A stretch of DNA of 64,000 nt from Elymus sibiricus (lineage: Eukaryota; Streptophyta; Magnoliopsida; Poales; Poaceae), in the NCBI GenBank assembly GCA_039707655.1, contig CM077673.1, positions 6,892,001 through 6,956,000 of the forward strand. The letters are read 5' to 3'. Within the stretch, counting starts at the first letter, position 1; the number at the start of each line of letters is the position of its first letter. The translations under genes were made by a program, and so were the position numbers. Below are positions 48,242 through 63,587 of the stretch, piece after piece. The notes under the pieces are model-generated. The model did no database searches. It was given only the letters and a program-made list of their open reading frames with translations, and had not been told where the DNA came from.

Positions 48242-51200
48242 TTTGGATCGCCCCGGGACCCAAAATTAGTGAGTAATAGCATAGAAAACTGGCCGGGACA
48301 CACAAAATCTGCTAGTTTTGGCGAGGTCCCCGTAACCGCACCCCGGGCTTCCCCGAACGTTCGGATGACCACAACTACCGAAAAACAGTGAATGATATCA
48401 TAGAAATCTGGTCAGAATGGACAAAATCTGCGAGTTTTGGCGAGGTCCCCGTAAGCGGACCCTGGGGTTCCCCGAACATTTGGATCGCCCCGAGACCGAA
48501 AATCAATGAGTAATAGCATACAAAACTGGCCGAAACGGAAAAAATCTGCGAATTTTGGCGAGGTCCACGTAACCGCACCCCGGGCTTCCCCGAACGTTCG
48601 GATGACCACGACTACCAAAAACCAGTGAATAATAGCATAGAAAACTGGTAGGAATGGACCAAATCTGCGAGTTTTGGCCAGGTCCCCGTATGCGGACCCC
48701 GGGGTTCCCCGGACGTTTGGATCGCCCCGGGACCAAAATTAGTGAGTAATAGCATAAAAAACTAGCCGGGACACACAAAATCTGCTAGTTTTGGCGAGGT
48801 CCCCGTAACCGCACCCCGGGCTTCCCCGAACGTTCGGATGACCACAACTACCGAAAAACAATGAATGATAGCATAGAAATCTGGTCAGAATGGACAAAAT
48901 CTGCGAGTTTTGGCGAGGTCCCCGTAAGCGGACCCTGGGGTTCCCCGAACATTTGGATCGCCCCGAGACCGAAAATCAATGAGTAATAGCATAGAAAACT
49001 GGCCGAAACGGAAAAAATCTGCGAGTTTTGGCGAGGTCCACGTAACCGCACCCCGGGCTTCCCCGAACATTCGAACGACCACGACTACCAAAAACCAGTG
49101 AATAATAGCATAGAAAACTGGTAGGAATAGACCAAATCTGCGAGTTTTGGCCAGGTCCCCGTATGCGGACCCCGGGGTTCCCCGGACGTTTGGATCGCCC
49201 CGGGACCAAAATTAGTGAGTAATAGCAAAAAAAACTAGCCGGGACACACAAAATCTGCTAGTTTTGGCGAGGTCCCCGTAACCGCACCCCGGGCTTCCCC
49301 GAACGTTCGGACGACCACGACTACCGAAAAACAGTGAATGATAGCATAGAAATCTTGTCAGAATGGACAAAATCTGCGAGTTTGGCAAGGTCCCATAAGC
49401 GAACCCCGGAGATCCCCGAACATTTGGATCGCCCCGGGACCCAAAATGAGTGAGTAATAGCATAGAAAACTGGTAAGAAGGGACCAAATCTACGAGTTTT
49501 TGCGAGGTCCCCGTAACCGGACCCCGGGCTTCCCCGAACATTCAGATGACTACGACAACCAAAAAAGAGTGAATAATTGCACAGAAAACTGGTAAAATGG
49601 ACCAAATCTGCGAGTTTTGGCCAGGTCCCCGTATACGGACCCCCATGTTCCCGGGACGTTTGGATCGCCCCGGGACCCAAAATTAGTGAGTAATAGCATA
49701 GAAAACTGGCCGGGACACACAAAATCTGCTAGTTTTGGCGAGGTCCCCGTAACCGCACCCCGGGCTTCCCCGAACGTTCGGATGACCACAACTACCGAAA
49801 AACAGTGAATGATATCATAGAAATCTGGTCAGAATGGACAAAATCTGCGAGTTTTGGCGAGGTCCCCGTAAGCGGACCCTGGGGTTCCCCGAACATTTGG
49901 ATCGCCCCGAGACCGAAAATCAATGAGTAATAGCATACAAAACTGGCCGAAACGGAAAAAATCTGCGAATTTTGGCGAGGTCCACGTAACCGCACCCCGG
50001 GCTTCCCCGAACGTTCGGATGACCACGACTACCAAAAACCAGTGAATAATAGCATAGAAAACTGGTAGGAATGGACCAAATCTGCGAGTTTTGGCCAGGT
50101 CCCCGTATGCGGACCCCGGGGTTCCCCGGACGTTTGGATCGCCCCGGGACCAAAATTAGTGAGTAATAGCATAAAAAACTAGCCGGGACACACAAAATCT
50201 GCTAGTTTTGGCGAGGTCCCCGTAACCGCACCCCGGGCTTCCCCGAACGTTCGGATGACCACAACTACCGAAAAACAATGAATGATAGCATAGAAATCTG
50301 GTCAGAATGGACAAAATCTGCGAGTTTTGGCGAGGTCCCCGTAAGCGGACCCTGGGGTTCCCCGAACATTTGGATCGCCCCGAGACCGAAAATCAATGAG
50401 TAATAGCATAGAAAACTGGCCGAAACGGAAAAAATCTGCGAGTTTTGGCGAGGTCCACGTAACCGCACCCCGGGCTTCCCCGAACATTCGAACGACCACG
50501 ACTACCAAAAACCAGTGAATAATAGCATAGAAAACTGGTAGGAATAGACCAAATCTGCGAGTTTTGGCCAGGTCCCCGTATGCGGACCCCGGGGTTCCCC
50601 GGACGTTTGGATCGCCCCGGGACCAAAATTAGTGAGTAATAGCAAAAAAAACTAGCCGGGACACACAAAATCTGCTAGTTTTGGCGAGGTCCCCGTAACC
50701 GCACCCCGGGCTTCCCCGAACGTTCGGACGACCACGACTACCGAAAAACAGTGAATGATAGCATAGAAATCTGGTCAGAATGGACAAAATCTGCGAGTTT
50801 GGCAAGGTCCCATAAGCGAACCCCGGAGATCCCCGAACATTTGGATCGCCCCGGGACCCAAAATGAGTGAGTAATAGCATAGAAAACTGGTAAGAAGGGA
50901 CCAAATCTACGAGTTTTTGCGAGGTCCCCGTAACCGGACCCCGGGCTTCCCCGAACATTCAGATGACTACGACAACCAAAAAAGAGTGAATAATTGCACA
51001 GAAAACTGGTAAAATGGACCAAATCTGCGAGTTTTGGCCAGGTCCCCGTATACGGACCCCCGTGTTCCCGGGACGTTTGGATCGCCCCGGGACCCAAAAT
51101 TAGTGAGTAATAGCATAGAAAACTGGCCGGGACACACAAAATCTGCTAGTTTTGGCGAGGTCCCCGTAACCGCACCCCGGGCTTCCCCGAACGTTCGGAT

Positions 51201-54200
51201 GACCACAACTACCGAAAAACAGTGAATGATATCATAGAAATCTTGTCAGAATGGACAAAATCTGCGAGTTTTGGCGAGGTCCCCGTAAGCGGACCCTGGG
51301 GTTCCCCGAACATTTGGATCGCCCCGAGACCGAAAATCAATGAGTAATAGCATACAAAACTGGCCGAAACGGAAAAAATCTGCGAATTTTGGAGAGGTCC
51401 ACGTAACCGCACCCCGGGCTTCCCCGAACGTTCGGATGACCACGACTACCAAAAACCAGTGAATAATAGCATAGAAAACTGGTAGGAATGGACCAAATCT
51501 GCGAGTTTTGGCCAGGTCCCCGTATGCGGACCCCGGGGTTCCCCGGACGTTTGGATCGCCCCGGGACCAAAATTAGTGAGTAATAGCATAAAAAACTAGC
51601 CGGGACACACAAAATCTGCTAGTTTTGGCGAGGTCCCCGTAACCGCACCCCGGGCTTCCCCGAACGTTCGGATGACCACAACTACCGAAAAACAATGAAT
51701 GATAGCATAGAAATCTGGTCAGAATGGACAAAATCTGCGAGTTTTGGCGAGGTCCCCGTAAGCGGACCCTGGGGTTCCCCGAACATTTGGATCGCCCCGA
51801 GACCGAAAATCAATGAGTAATAGCATAGAAAACTGGCCGAAACGGAAAAAATCTGCGAGTTTTGGCGAGGTCCACGTAACCGAAACCCCGGGCTTCCCCG
51901 AACATTCGGACGACCACGACTACCAAAAACCGGTGAATAATAGCATAGAAAACTGGTAGGAATGGACCAAATCTGCGAGTTTTGGCCAGGTCCCCGTATG
52001 CGGACCCCGGGGTTCCCCGGACGTTTGGATCGCCCCGGGACCAAAATTAGTGAGTAATAGCAAAAAAAACTAGCCGGGACACACAAAATCTGCTAGTTTT
52101 GGCGAGGTCCCCGTAACCGCACCCCGGGCTTCCCCGAACGTTCGGACGACCACGACTACCGAAAAACAGTGAATGATAGCATAGAAATCTGGTCAGAATG
52201 GACAAAATCTGCGAGTTTGGCAAGGTCCCATAAGCGAACCCCGGAGATCCCCGAACATTTGGATCGCCCCGGGACCCAAAATGAGTGAGTAATAGCATAG
52301 AAAACTGGTAAGAAGGGACCAAATCTACGAGTTTTTGCGAGGTCCCCGTAACCGGACCCCGGGCTTCCCCGAACATTCAGATGACTACGACAACCAAAAA
52401 AGAGTGAATAATTGCACAGAAAACTGGTAAAATGGACCAAATCTGCGAGTTTTGGCCAGGTCCCCGTATACGGACCCCCGTGTTCCCGGGACGTTTGGAT
52501 CGCCCCGGGACCCAAAATTAGTGAGTAATAGCATAGAAAACTGGCCGGGACACACAAAATCTGATAGTTTTGGCGAGGTCCCCGTAACCGCACCCCGGGC
52601 TTCCCCGAACGTTCGGATGACCACAACTACCGAAAAACAGTGAATGATATCATAGAAATCTGGTCAGAATGGACAAAATCTGCGAGTTTTGGCGAGGTCC
52701 CCGTAAGCGGACCCTGGGGTTCCCCGAACATTTGGATCGCCCCGAGACTGAAAATCAATGAGTAATAGCATACAAAACTGGCGGAAACGGAAAAAATCTG
52801 CGAGTTTTGGCGAGGTCCACGTAACCGCACCCCGGGCTTCCCCGAACGTTCGGATGACCACGACTACCAAAAACCAGTGAATAATAGCATAGAAAATTGG
52901 TAGGAATGGACCAAATCTGCGAGTTTTGGCCAGGTCCCCGTATGCGGACCCCGGGGTTCCCCGGACGTTTGGATCGCCCCGGGACCAAAATTAGTGAGTA
53001 ATAGCATAAAAAACTAGCCGGGACACACAAAATTTGCTAGTTTTGGCGAGGTCCCCGTAACCGCACCCCGGGCTTCCCCGAACGTTCGGATGACCACAAC
53101 TACCGAAAAACAATGAATGATAGCATAGAAATCTGGTCAGAATGGACAAAATCTGCGAGTTTTGGCAAGGTCCCCGTAAGCGGACCCTGGGGTTCCCCGA
53201 ACATTTGGATCGCCCCGAGACCGAAAATCAATGAGTAATAGCATAGAAAACTGGCCGAAACGGAAAAAATCTGCGAGTTTTGGCGAGGTCCACGTAACCG
53301 AAACCCCGGGCTTCCCCGAACATTCGGACGACCACGACTACCAAAAACCGGTGAATAATAGCATAGAAAACTGGTAGGAATGGACCAAATCTGCGAGTTT
53401 TGGCCAGGTCCCCGTATGCGGACCCCGGGGTTCCCCGGACGTTTGGATCGCCCCGGGACCAAAATTAGTGAGTAATAGCAAAAAAAGCTAGCCGGGACAC
53501 ACAAAATCTGCTAGTTTTGGCGAGGTCCCCGTAACCGCACCCCGGGCTTCCCCGAACGTTCGGACGACCACGACTACCGAAAAACAGTGAATGATAGCAT
53601 AGAAATCTGGTCAGAATGGACAAAATCTGCGAGTTTGGCAAGGTCCCATACGCGAACCCCGGAGATCCCCGAACATTTGGATCGCCCCGGGACCCAAAAT
53701 GAGTGAGTAATAGCATAGAAAACTGGTAAGAAGGGACCAAACTACGAGTTTTTGCGAGGTCCCCGTAACCGGACCCCGGGCTTCCCCGAACATTCAGATG
53801 ACTACGACAACCAAAAAAGAGTGAATAATTGCACAGAAAACTGGTAAAATGGACCAAATCTGCGAGTTTTGGCCAGGTCCCCGTATACGGACCCCCATGT
53901 TCCCGGGACGTTTGGATCGCCCCGGGACCCAAAATTAGTGAGTAATAGCATAGAAAACTGGCCGGGACACACAAAATCTGCTAGTTTTGGCGAGGTCCCC
54001 GTAACCGCACCCCGGGCTTCCCCGAACGTTCGGATGACCACAACTACCGAAAAACAGTGAATGATATCATAGAAATCTGGTCAGAATGGACAAAATCTGC
54101 GAGTTTTGGCGAGGTCCCCGTAAGCGGACCCTGGGGTTCCCCGAACATTTGGATCGCCCCGAGACCGAAAATCAATGAGTAATAGCATACAAAACTGGCC

Positions 54201-55325
54201 GAAACGGAAAAAATCTGCGAGTTTTGGCGAGGTCCACGTAACCGCACCCCGGGCTTCCCCGAACGTTCGGATGACCACGACTACCAAAAACCAGTGAATA
54301 ATAGCATAGAAAACTGGTAGGAATGGACCAAATCTGCGAGTTTTGGCCAGGTCCCCGTATGCGGACCCCGGGGTTCCCCGGACGTTTGGATCGCCCCGGG
54401 ACCAAAATTAGTGAGTAATAGCATAAAAAACTAGCCGGGACACACAAAATCTGCTAGTTTTGGCGAGGTCCCCGTAACCGCACCCCGGGCTTCCCCGAAC
54501 GTTCGGATGACCACAACTACCGAAAAACAATGAATGATAGCATAGAAATCTGGTCAGAATGGACAAAATCTGCGAGTTTTGGCGAGGTCCCCGTAAGCGG
54601 ACCCTGGGGTTCCCCGAACATTTGGATCGCCCCGAGACCGAAAATCAATGAGTAATAGCATAGAAAACTGGCCGAAACGGAAAAAATCTGCGAGTTTTGG
54701 CGAGGTCCACGTAACCGCACCCCGGGCTTCCCCGAACATTCGGACGACCACGACTACCAAAAACCAGTGAATAATAGCATAGAAAACTGGTAGGAATGGA
54801 CCAAATCTGCGAGTTTTGGCCAGGTCCCCATATGCGGACCCCGGGGTTCCCCGGACGTTTGGATCGCCCCGGGACCAAAATTAGTGAGTAATAGCAAAAA
54901 AACTAGCCGGGACACACAAAATCTGCTAGTTTTGGCGAGGTCCCCGTAACCGCACCCCGGGCTTCCCGAACGTTCGGACGACCACGACTACCGAAAAACA
55001 GTGAATGATAGCATAGAAATCTGGTCAGAATGGACAAAATCTGCGAGTTTGGCAAGGTCCCATAAGCGAACCCCGGAGATCCCCGAGCATTTGGATCGCC
55101 CCGGGACCCAAAATGAGTGAGTAATAGCATAGAAAACTGGTAAGAAGGGACCAAATCTACGAGTTTTTGCGAGGTCCCCGTAACCGGACCCCGGGCTTCC
55201 CCGAACATTCAGATGACTACGACAACCAAAAAAGAGTGAATAATTGCACAGAAAACTGGTAAAATGGACCAAATCTGCGAGTTTTGGCCAGGTCCCCGTA
55301 TACGGACCCCCGTGTTCCCGGGACG
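48242..55325. repeat. Five consecutive 12-mer HOR units
   Basis: Unit starts at 48242, 49659, 51076, 52494 and 53911, with lengths 1417, 1417, 1418, 1417 and 1415. The units at 51076 and 52494 share AACCGAAACCCCGGG (near 51880 and 53298), a small insertion not seen elsewhere. The 52494 unit also has a 2-bp deletion in m11 (near 53740). Confidence 0.85.
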
Positions 55326-58300
55326 TTTGGATCGCCCCGGGACCCAAAATTAGTGAGTAATAGCATAGAAAACTGGCCGGGACACACAAAATCTGCTAGT
55401 TTTGGCGAGGTCCCCGTAACCGCACCCCGGGCTTCCCCGAACGTTCGGATGACCACAACTACCGAAAAATAGTGAATGATATCATAGAAATCTGGTCAGA
55501 ATGGACAAAATCTGCGAGTTTTGGCGAGGTCCCCGTAAGCGGACCCTGGGGTTCCCCGAACATTTGGATCGCCCCGAGACCGAAAATCAATGAGTAATAG
55601 CATACAAAACTGGCCGAAACGGAAAAAATCTGCGAGTTTTGGCGAGGTCCACGTAACCGCACCCCGGGCTTCCCCGAACGTTCGGATGACCACGACTACC
55701 AAAAACCAGTGAATAATAGCATAGAAAACTGGTAGGAATGGACCAAATCTGCGAGTTTTGGCCAGGTCCCCGTATGCGGACCCCGGGGTTCCCCGGACGT
55801 TTGGATCGCCCCGGGACCAAAATTAGTGAGTAATAGCATAAAAAACTAGCCGGGACACACAAAATCTGCTAGTTTTGGCGAGGTCCCCGTAACCGCACCC
55901 CGGGCTTCCCCGAACGTTCGGATGACCACAACTACCGAAAAACAATGAATGATAGCATAGAAATCTGGTCAGAATGGACAAAATCTGCGAGTTTTGGCGA
56001 GGTCCCCGTAAGCGGACCCTGGGGTTCCCCGAACATTTGGATCGCCCCGAGACCGAAAATCAATGAGTAATAGCATACAAAACTGGCCGAAACGGAAAAA
56101 ATCTGCGAGTTTTGGCGAGGTCCACGTAACCGCACCCCGGGCTTCCCCGAACGTTCGGATGACCACGACTACCAAAAACCAGTGAATAATAGCATAGAAA
56201 ACTGGTAGGAATGGACCAAATCTGCGAGTTTTGGCCAGGTCCCCGTATGCGGACCCCGGGGTTCCCCGGACGTTTGGATCGCCCCGGGACCAAAATTAGT
56301 GAGTAATAGCATAAAAAACTAGCCGGGACACACAAAATCTGCTAGTTTTGGCGAGGTCCCCGTAACCGCACCCCGGGCTTCCCCGAACGTTCGGATGACC
56401 ACAACTACCGAAAAACAATGAATGATAGCATAGAAATCTGGTCAGAATGGACAAAATCTGCGAGTTTTGGCGAGGTCCCCGTAAGCGGACCCTGGGGTTC
56501 CCCGAACATTTGGATCGCCCCGAGACCGAAAATCAATGAGTAATAGCATAGAAAACTGGCCGAAACGGAAAAAATCTGCGAGTTTTGGCGAGGTCCACGT
56601 AACCGCACCCCGGGCTTCCCCGAACATTCGGACGACCACGACTACCAAAAACCAGTGAATAATAGCATAGAAAACTGGTAGGAATGGACCAAATCTGCGA
56701 GTTTTGGCCAGGTCCCCGTATGCGGACCCCGGGGTTCCCCGGACGTTTGGATCGCCCCGGGACCAAAATTAGTGAGTAATAGCAAAAAAAACTAGCCGGG
56801 ACACACAAAATCTGCTAGTTTTGGCGAGGTCCCCGTAACCGCACCCCGGGCTTCCCCGAACGTTCGGACGACCACGACTACCGAAAAACAGTGAATGATA
56901 GCATAGAAATCTGGTCAGAATGGACAAAATCTGCGAGTTTGGCAAGGTCCCATAAGCGAACCCCGGAGATCCCCGAACATTTGGATCGCCCCGGGACCCA
57001 AAATGAGTGAGTAATAGCATAGAAAACTGGTAAGAAGGGACCAAATCTACGAGTTTTTGCGAGGTCCCCGTAACCGGACCCCGGGCTTCCCCGAACATTC
57101 AGATGACTACGACAACCAAAAAAGAGTGAATAATTGCACAGAAAACTGGTAAAATGGACCAAATCTGCGAGTTTTGGCCAGGTCCCCGTATACGGACCCC
57201 CATGTTCCCGGGACGTTTGGATCGCCCCGGGACCCAAAATTAGTGAGTAATAGCATAGAAAACTGGCCGGGACACACAAAATCTGCTAGTTTTGGCGAGG
57301 TCCCCGTAACCGCACCCCGGGCTTCCCCGAACGTTCGGATGACCACAACTACCGAAAAACAATGAATGATAGCATAGAAATCTGGTCAGAATGGACAAAA
57401 TCTGCGAGTTTTGGCGAGGTCCCCGTAAGCGGACCCTGGGGTTCCCCGAACATTTGGATCGCCCCGAGACCGAAAATCAATGAGTAATAGCATAGAAAAC
57501 TGGCCGAAACGGAAAAAATCTGCGAGTTTTGGCGAGGTCCACGTAACCGCACCCCGGGCTTCCCCGAACATTCGGACGACCACGATTACCAAAAACCAGT
57601 GAATAATAGCATAGAAAACTGGTAGGAATGGACCAAATCTGCGAGTTTTGGCCAGGTCCCCATATGCGGACCCCGGGGTTCCCCGGACGTTTGGATCGCC
57701 CCGGGACCAAAATTAGTGAGTAATAGCAAAAAAACTAGCCGGGACACACAAAATCTGCTAGTTTTGGCGAGGTCCCCGTAACCGCACCCCGGGCTTCCCC
57801 GAACGTTCGGACGACCACGACTACCGAAAAACAGTGAATGATAGCATAGAAATCTGGTCAGAATGGACAAAATATGCGAGTTTGGCAAGGTCCCATAAGC
57901 GAACCCCGGAGATCCCCGAGCATTTGGATCGCCCCGGGACCCAAAATGAGTGAGTAATAGCATAGAAAACTGGTAAGAAGGGACCAAATCTACGAGTTTT
58001 TGCGAGGTCCCCGTAACCGGACCCCGGGCTTGCCCGAACATTCAGATGACTACGACAACCAAAAAAGAGTGAATAATTGCACAGAAAACTGGTAAAATGG
58101 ACAAAATCTGCGAGTTTTGGCGAGGTCCCCGTAAGCGGACCCTGGGGTTCCCCGAACATTTGGATCGCCCCGAGACCGAAAATCAATGAGTAATAGCATA
58201 CAAAACTGGCCGAAACGGAAAAAATCTGCGAGTTTTGGCGAGGTCCACGTAACCGCACCCCGGGCTTCCCCGAACGTTCGGATGACCACGACTACCAAAA

Positions 58301-61300
58301 ACCAGTGAATAATAGCATAGAAAACTGGTAGGAATGGACCAAATCTGCGAGTTTTGGCCAGGTCCCCGTATGCGGACCCCGGGGTTCCCCGGACGTTTGG
58401 ATCGCCCCGGGACCAAAATTAGTGAGTAATAGCATAAAAAACTAGCCGGGACACACAAAATCTGCTAGTTTTGGCGAGGTCCCCGTAACCGCACCCCGGG
58501 CTTCCCCGAACGTTCGGATGACCACAACTACCGAAAAACAATGAATGATAGCATAGAAATCTGGTCAGAATGGACAAAATCTGCGAGTTTTGGCGAGGTC
58601 CCCGTAAGCGGACCCTGGGGTTCCCCGAACATTTGGATCGCCCCGAGACCGAAAATCAATGAGTAATAGCATACAAAACTGGCCGAAACGGAAAAAATCT
58701 GCGAGTTTTGGCGAGGTCCACGTAACCGCACCCCGGGCTTCCCCGAACGTTCGGATGACCACGACTACCAAAAACCAGTGAATAATAGCATAGAAAACTG
58801 GTAGGAATGGACCAAATCTGCGAGTTTTGGCCAGGTCCCCGTATGCGGACCCCGGGGTTCCCCGGACGTTTGGATCGCCCCGGGACCAAAATTAGTGAGT
58901 AATAGCATAAAAAACTAGCCGGGACACACAAAATCTGCTAGTTTTGGCGAGGTCCCCGTAACCGCACCCCGGGCTTCCCCGAACGTTCGGATGACCACAA
59001 CTACCGAAAAACAATGAATGATAGCATAGAAATCTGGTCAGAATGGACAAAATCTGCGAGTTTTGGCGAGGTCCCCGTAAGCGGACCCTGGGGTTCCCCG
59101 AACATTTGGATCGCCCCGAGACCGAAAATCAATGAGTAATAGCATAGAAAACTGGCCGAAACGGAAAAAATCTGCGAGTTTTGGCGAGGTCCACGTAACC
59201 GCACCCCGGGCTTCCCCGAACATTCGGACGACCACGACTACCAAAAACCAGTGAATAATAGCATAGAAAACTGGTAGGAATGGACCAAATCTGCGAGTTT
59301 TGGCCAGGTCCCCGTATGCGGACCCCGGGGTTCCCCGGACGTTTGGATCGCCCCGGGACCAAAATTAGTGAGTAATAGCAAAAAAAACTAGCCGGGACAC
59401 ACAAAATCTGCTAGTTTTGGCGAGGTCCCCGTAACCGCACCCCGGGCTTCCCCGAACGTTCGGACGACCACGACTACCGAAAAACAGTGAATGATAGCAT
59501 AGAAATCTGGTCAGAATGGACAAAATCTGCGAGTTTGGCAAGGTCCCATAAGCGAACCCCGGAGATCCCCGAACATTTGGATCGCCCCGGGACCCAAAAT
59601 GAGTGAGTAATAGCATAGAAAACTGGTAAGAAGGGACCAAATCTACGAGTTTTTGCGAGGTCCCCGTAACCGGACCCCGGGCTTCCCCGAACATTCAGAT
59701 GACTACGACAACCAAAAAAGAGTGAATAATTGCACAGAAAACTGGTAAAATGGACCAAATCTGCGAGTTTTGGCCAGGTCCCCGTATACGGACCCCCATG
59801 TTCCCGGGACGTTTGGATCGCCCCGGGACCCAAAATTAGTGAGTAATAGCATAGAAAACTGGCCGGGACACACAAAATCTGCTAGTTTTGGCGAGGTCCC
59901 CGTAACCGCACCCCGGGCTTCCCCGAACGTTCGGATGACCACAACTACCGAAAAACAATGAATGATAGCATAGAAATCTGGTCAGAATGGACAAAATCTG
60001 CGAGTTTTGGCGAGGTCCCCGTAAGCGGACCCTGGGGTTCCCCGAACATTTGGATCGCCCCGAGACCGAAAATCAATGAGTAATAGCATAGAAAACTGGC
60101 CGAAACGGAAAAAATCTGCGAGTTTTGGCGAGGTCCACGTAACCGCACCCCGGGCTTCCCCGAACATTCGGACGACCACGATTACCAAAAACCAGTGAAT
60201 AATAGCATAGAAAACTGGTAGGAATGGACCAAATCTGCGAGTTTTGGCCAGGTCCCCATATGCGGACCCCGGGGTTCCCCGGACGTTTGGATCGCCCCGG
60301 GACCAAAATTAGTGAGTAATAGCAAAAAAACTAGCCGGGACACACAAAATCTGCTAGTTTTGGCGAGGTCCCCGTAACCGCACCCCGGGCTTCCCCGAAC
60401 GTTCGGACGACCACGACTACCGAAAAACAGTGAATGATAGCATAGAAATCTGGTCAGAATGGACAAAATCTGCGAGTTTGGCAAGGTCCCATAAGCGAAC
60501 CCCGGAGATCCCCGAGCATTTGGATCGCCCCGGGACCCAAAATGAGTGAGTAATAGCATAGAAAACTGGTAAGAAGGGACCAAATCTACGAGTTTTTGCG
60601 AGGTCCCCGTAACCGGACCCCGGGCTTCCCCGAACATTCAGATGACTACGACAACCAAAAAAGAGTGAATAATTGCACAGAAAACTGGTAAAATGGACCA
60701 AATCTGCGAGTTTTGGCCAGGTCCCCGTATACGGACCCCCGTGTTCCCGGGACGTTTGGATCGCCCCGGGACCCAAAATTAGTGAGTAATAGCATAGAAA
60801 ACTGGCCGGGACACACAAAATCTGCTAGTTTTGGCGAGGTCCCCGTAACCGCACCCCGGGCTTCCCCGAACGTTCGGATGACCACAACTACCGAAAAACA
60901 GTGAATGATATCATAGAAATCTGGTCAGAATGGACAAAATCTGCGAGTTTTGGCGAGGTCCCCGTAAGCGGACCCTGGGGTTCCCCGAACATTTGGATCG
61001 CCCCGAGACCGAAAATCAATGAGTAATAGCATACAAAACTGGCCGAAACGGAAAAAATCTGCGAGTTTTGGCGAGGTCCACGTAACCGCACCCCGGGCTT
61101 CCCCGAACGTTCGGATGACCACGACTACCAAAAACCAGTGAATAATAGCATAGAAAACTGGTAGGAATGGACCAAATCTGCGAGTTTTGGCCAGGTCCCC
61201 GTATGCGGACCCCGGGGTTCCCCGGACGTTTGGATCGCCCCGGGACCAAAATTAGTGAGTAATAGCATAAAAAACTAGCCGGGACACACAAAATCTGCTA

Positions 61301-63587
61301 GTTTTGGCGAGGTCCCCGTAACCGCACCCCGGGCTTCCCCGAACGTTCGGATGACCACAACTACCGAAAAACAATGAATGATAGCATAGAAATCTGGTCA
61401 GAATGGACAAAATCTGCGAGTTTTGGCGAGGTCCCCGTAAGCGGACCCTGGGGTTCCCCGAACATTTGGATCGCCCCGAGACCGAAAATCAATGAGTAAT
61501 AGCATACAAAACTGGCCGAAACGGAAAAAATCTGCGAGTTTTGGCGAGGTCCACGTAACCGCACCCCGGGCTTCCCCGAACGTTCGGATGACCACGACTA
61601 CCAAAAACCAGTGAATAATAGCATAGAAAACTGGTAGGAATGGACCAAATCTGCGAGTTTTGGCCAGGTCCCCGTATGCGGACCCCGGGGTTCCCCGGAC
61701 GTTTGGATCGCCCCGGGACCAAAATTAGTGAGTAATAGCATAAAAAACTAGCCGGGACACACAAAATCTGCTAGTTTTGGCGAGGTCCCCGTAACCGCAC
61801 CCCGGGCTTCCCCGAACGTTCGGATGACCACAACTACCGAAAAACAATGAATGATAGCATAGAAATCTGGTCAGAATGGACAAAATCTGCGAGTTTTGGC
61901 GAGGTCCCCGTAAGCGGACCCTGGGGTTCCCCGAACATTTGGATCGCCCCGAGACCGAAAATCAATGAGTAATAGCATAGAAAACTGGCCGAAACGGAAA
62001 AAATCTGCGAGTTTTGGCGAGGTCCACGTAACCGCACCCCGGGCTTCCCCGAACATTCGGACGACCACGACTACCAAAAACCAGTGAATAATAGCATAGA
62101 AAACTGGTAGGAATGGACCAAATCTGCGAGTTTTGGCCAGGTCCCCGTATGCGGACCCCGGGGTTCCCCGGACGTTTGGATCGCCCCGGGACCAAAATTA
62201 GTGAGTAATAGCAAAAAAAACTAGCCGGGACACACAAAATCTGCTAGTTTTGGCGAGGTCCCCGTAACCGCACCCCGGGCTTCCCCGAACGTTCGGACGA
62301 CCACGACTACCGAAAAACAGTGAATGATAGCATAGAAATCTGGTCAGAATGGACAAAATCTGCGAGTTTGGCAAGGTCCCATAAGCGAACCCCGGAGATC
62401 CCCGAACATTTGGATCGCCCCGGGACCCAAAATGAGTGAGTAATAGCATAGAAAACTGGTAAGAAGGGACCAAATCTACGAGTTTTTGCGAGGTCCCCGT
62501 AACCGGACCCCGGGCTTCCCCGAACATTCAGATGACTACGACAACCAAAAAAGAGTGAATAATTGCACAGAAAACTGGTAAAATGGACCAAATCTGCGAG
62601 TTTTGGCCAGGTCCCCGTATACGGACCCCCATGTTCCCGGGACGTTTGGATCGCCCCGGGACCCAAAATTAGTGAGTAATAGCATAGAAAACTGGCCGGG
62701 ACACACAAAATCTGCTAGTTTTGGCGAGGTCCCCGTAACCGCACCCCGGGCTTCCCCGAACGTTCGGATGACCACAACTACCGAAAAACAATGAATGATA
62801 GCATAGAAATCTGGTCAGAATGGACAAAATCTGCGAGTTTTGGCGAGGTCCCCGTAAGCGGACCCTGGGGTTCCCCGAACATTTGGATCGCCCCGAGACC
62901 GAAAATCAATGAGTAATAGCATAGAAAACTGGCCGAAACGGAAAAAATCTGCGAGTTTTGGCGAGGTCCACGTAACCGCACCCCGGGCTTCCCCGAACAT
63001 TCGGACGACCACGATTACCAAAAACCAGTGAATAATAGCATAGAAAACTGGTAGGAATGGACCAAATCTGCGAGTTTTGGCCAGGTCCCCATATGCGGAC
63101 CCCGGGGTTCCCCGGACGTTTGGATCGCCCCGGGACCAAAATTAGTGAGTAATAGCAAAAAAACTAGCCGGGACACACAAAATCTGCTAGTTTTGGCGAG
63201 GTCCCCGTAACCGCACCCCGGGCTTCCCCGAACGTTCGGACGACCACGACTACCGAAAAACAGTGAATGATAGCATAGAAATCTGGTCAGAATGGACAAA
63301 ATCTGCGAGTTTGGCAAGGTCCCATAAGCGAACCCCGGAGATCCCCGAGCATTTGGATCGCCCCGGGACCCAAAATGAGTGAGTAATAGCATAGAAAACT
63401 GGTAAGAAGGGACCAAATCTACGAGTTTTTGCGAGGTCCCCGTAACCGGACCCCGGGCTTCCCCGAACATTCAGATGACTACGACAACCAAAAAAGAGTG
63501 AATAATTGCACAGAAAACTGGTAAAATGGACCAAATCTGCGAGTTTTGGCCAGGTCCCCGTATACGGACCCCCGTGTTCCCGGGACG
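55326..63587. repeat. Alternating 16-mer and 8-mer HOR units (about 2833-bp super-repeat)
   Basis: Starts at 55326 (1890 bp, 16 monomers with a duplicated tetramer m2-m5), 57216, 59812 (943 bp, 8 monomers lacking m2-m5), 60755 (1890 bp) and 62645 (943 bp). Variants ACGATTACC and CCCCATATGCGGACC recur at 57.6, 60.2 and 63.0 kb, 2596 and 2833 bp apart. One period is 237 bp short because m12 is fused to m2 at about 58095-58105. Confidence 0.85.
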
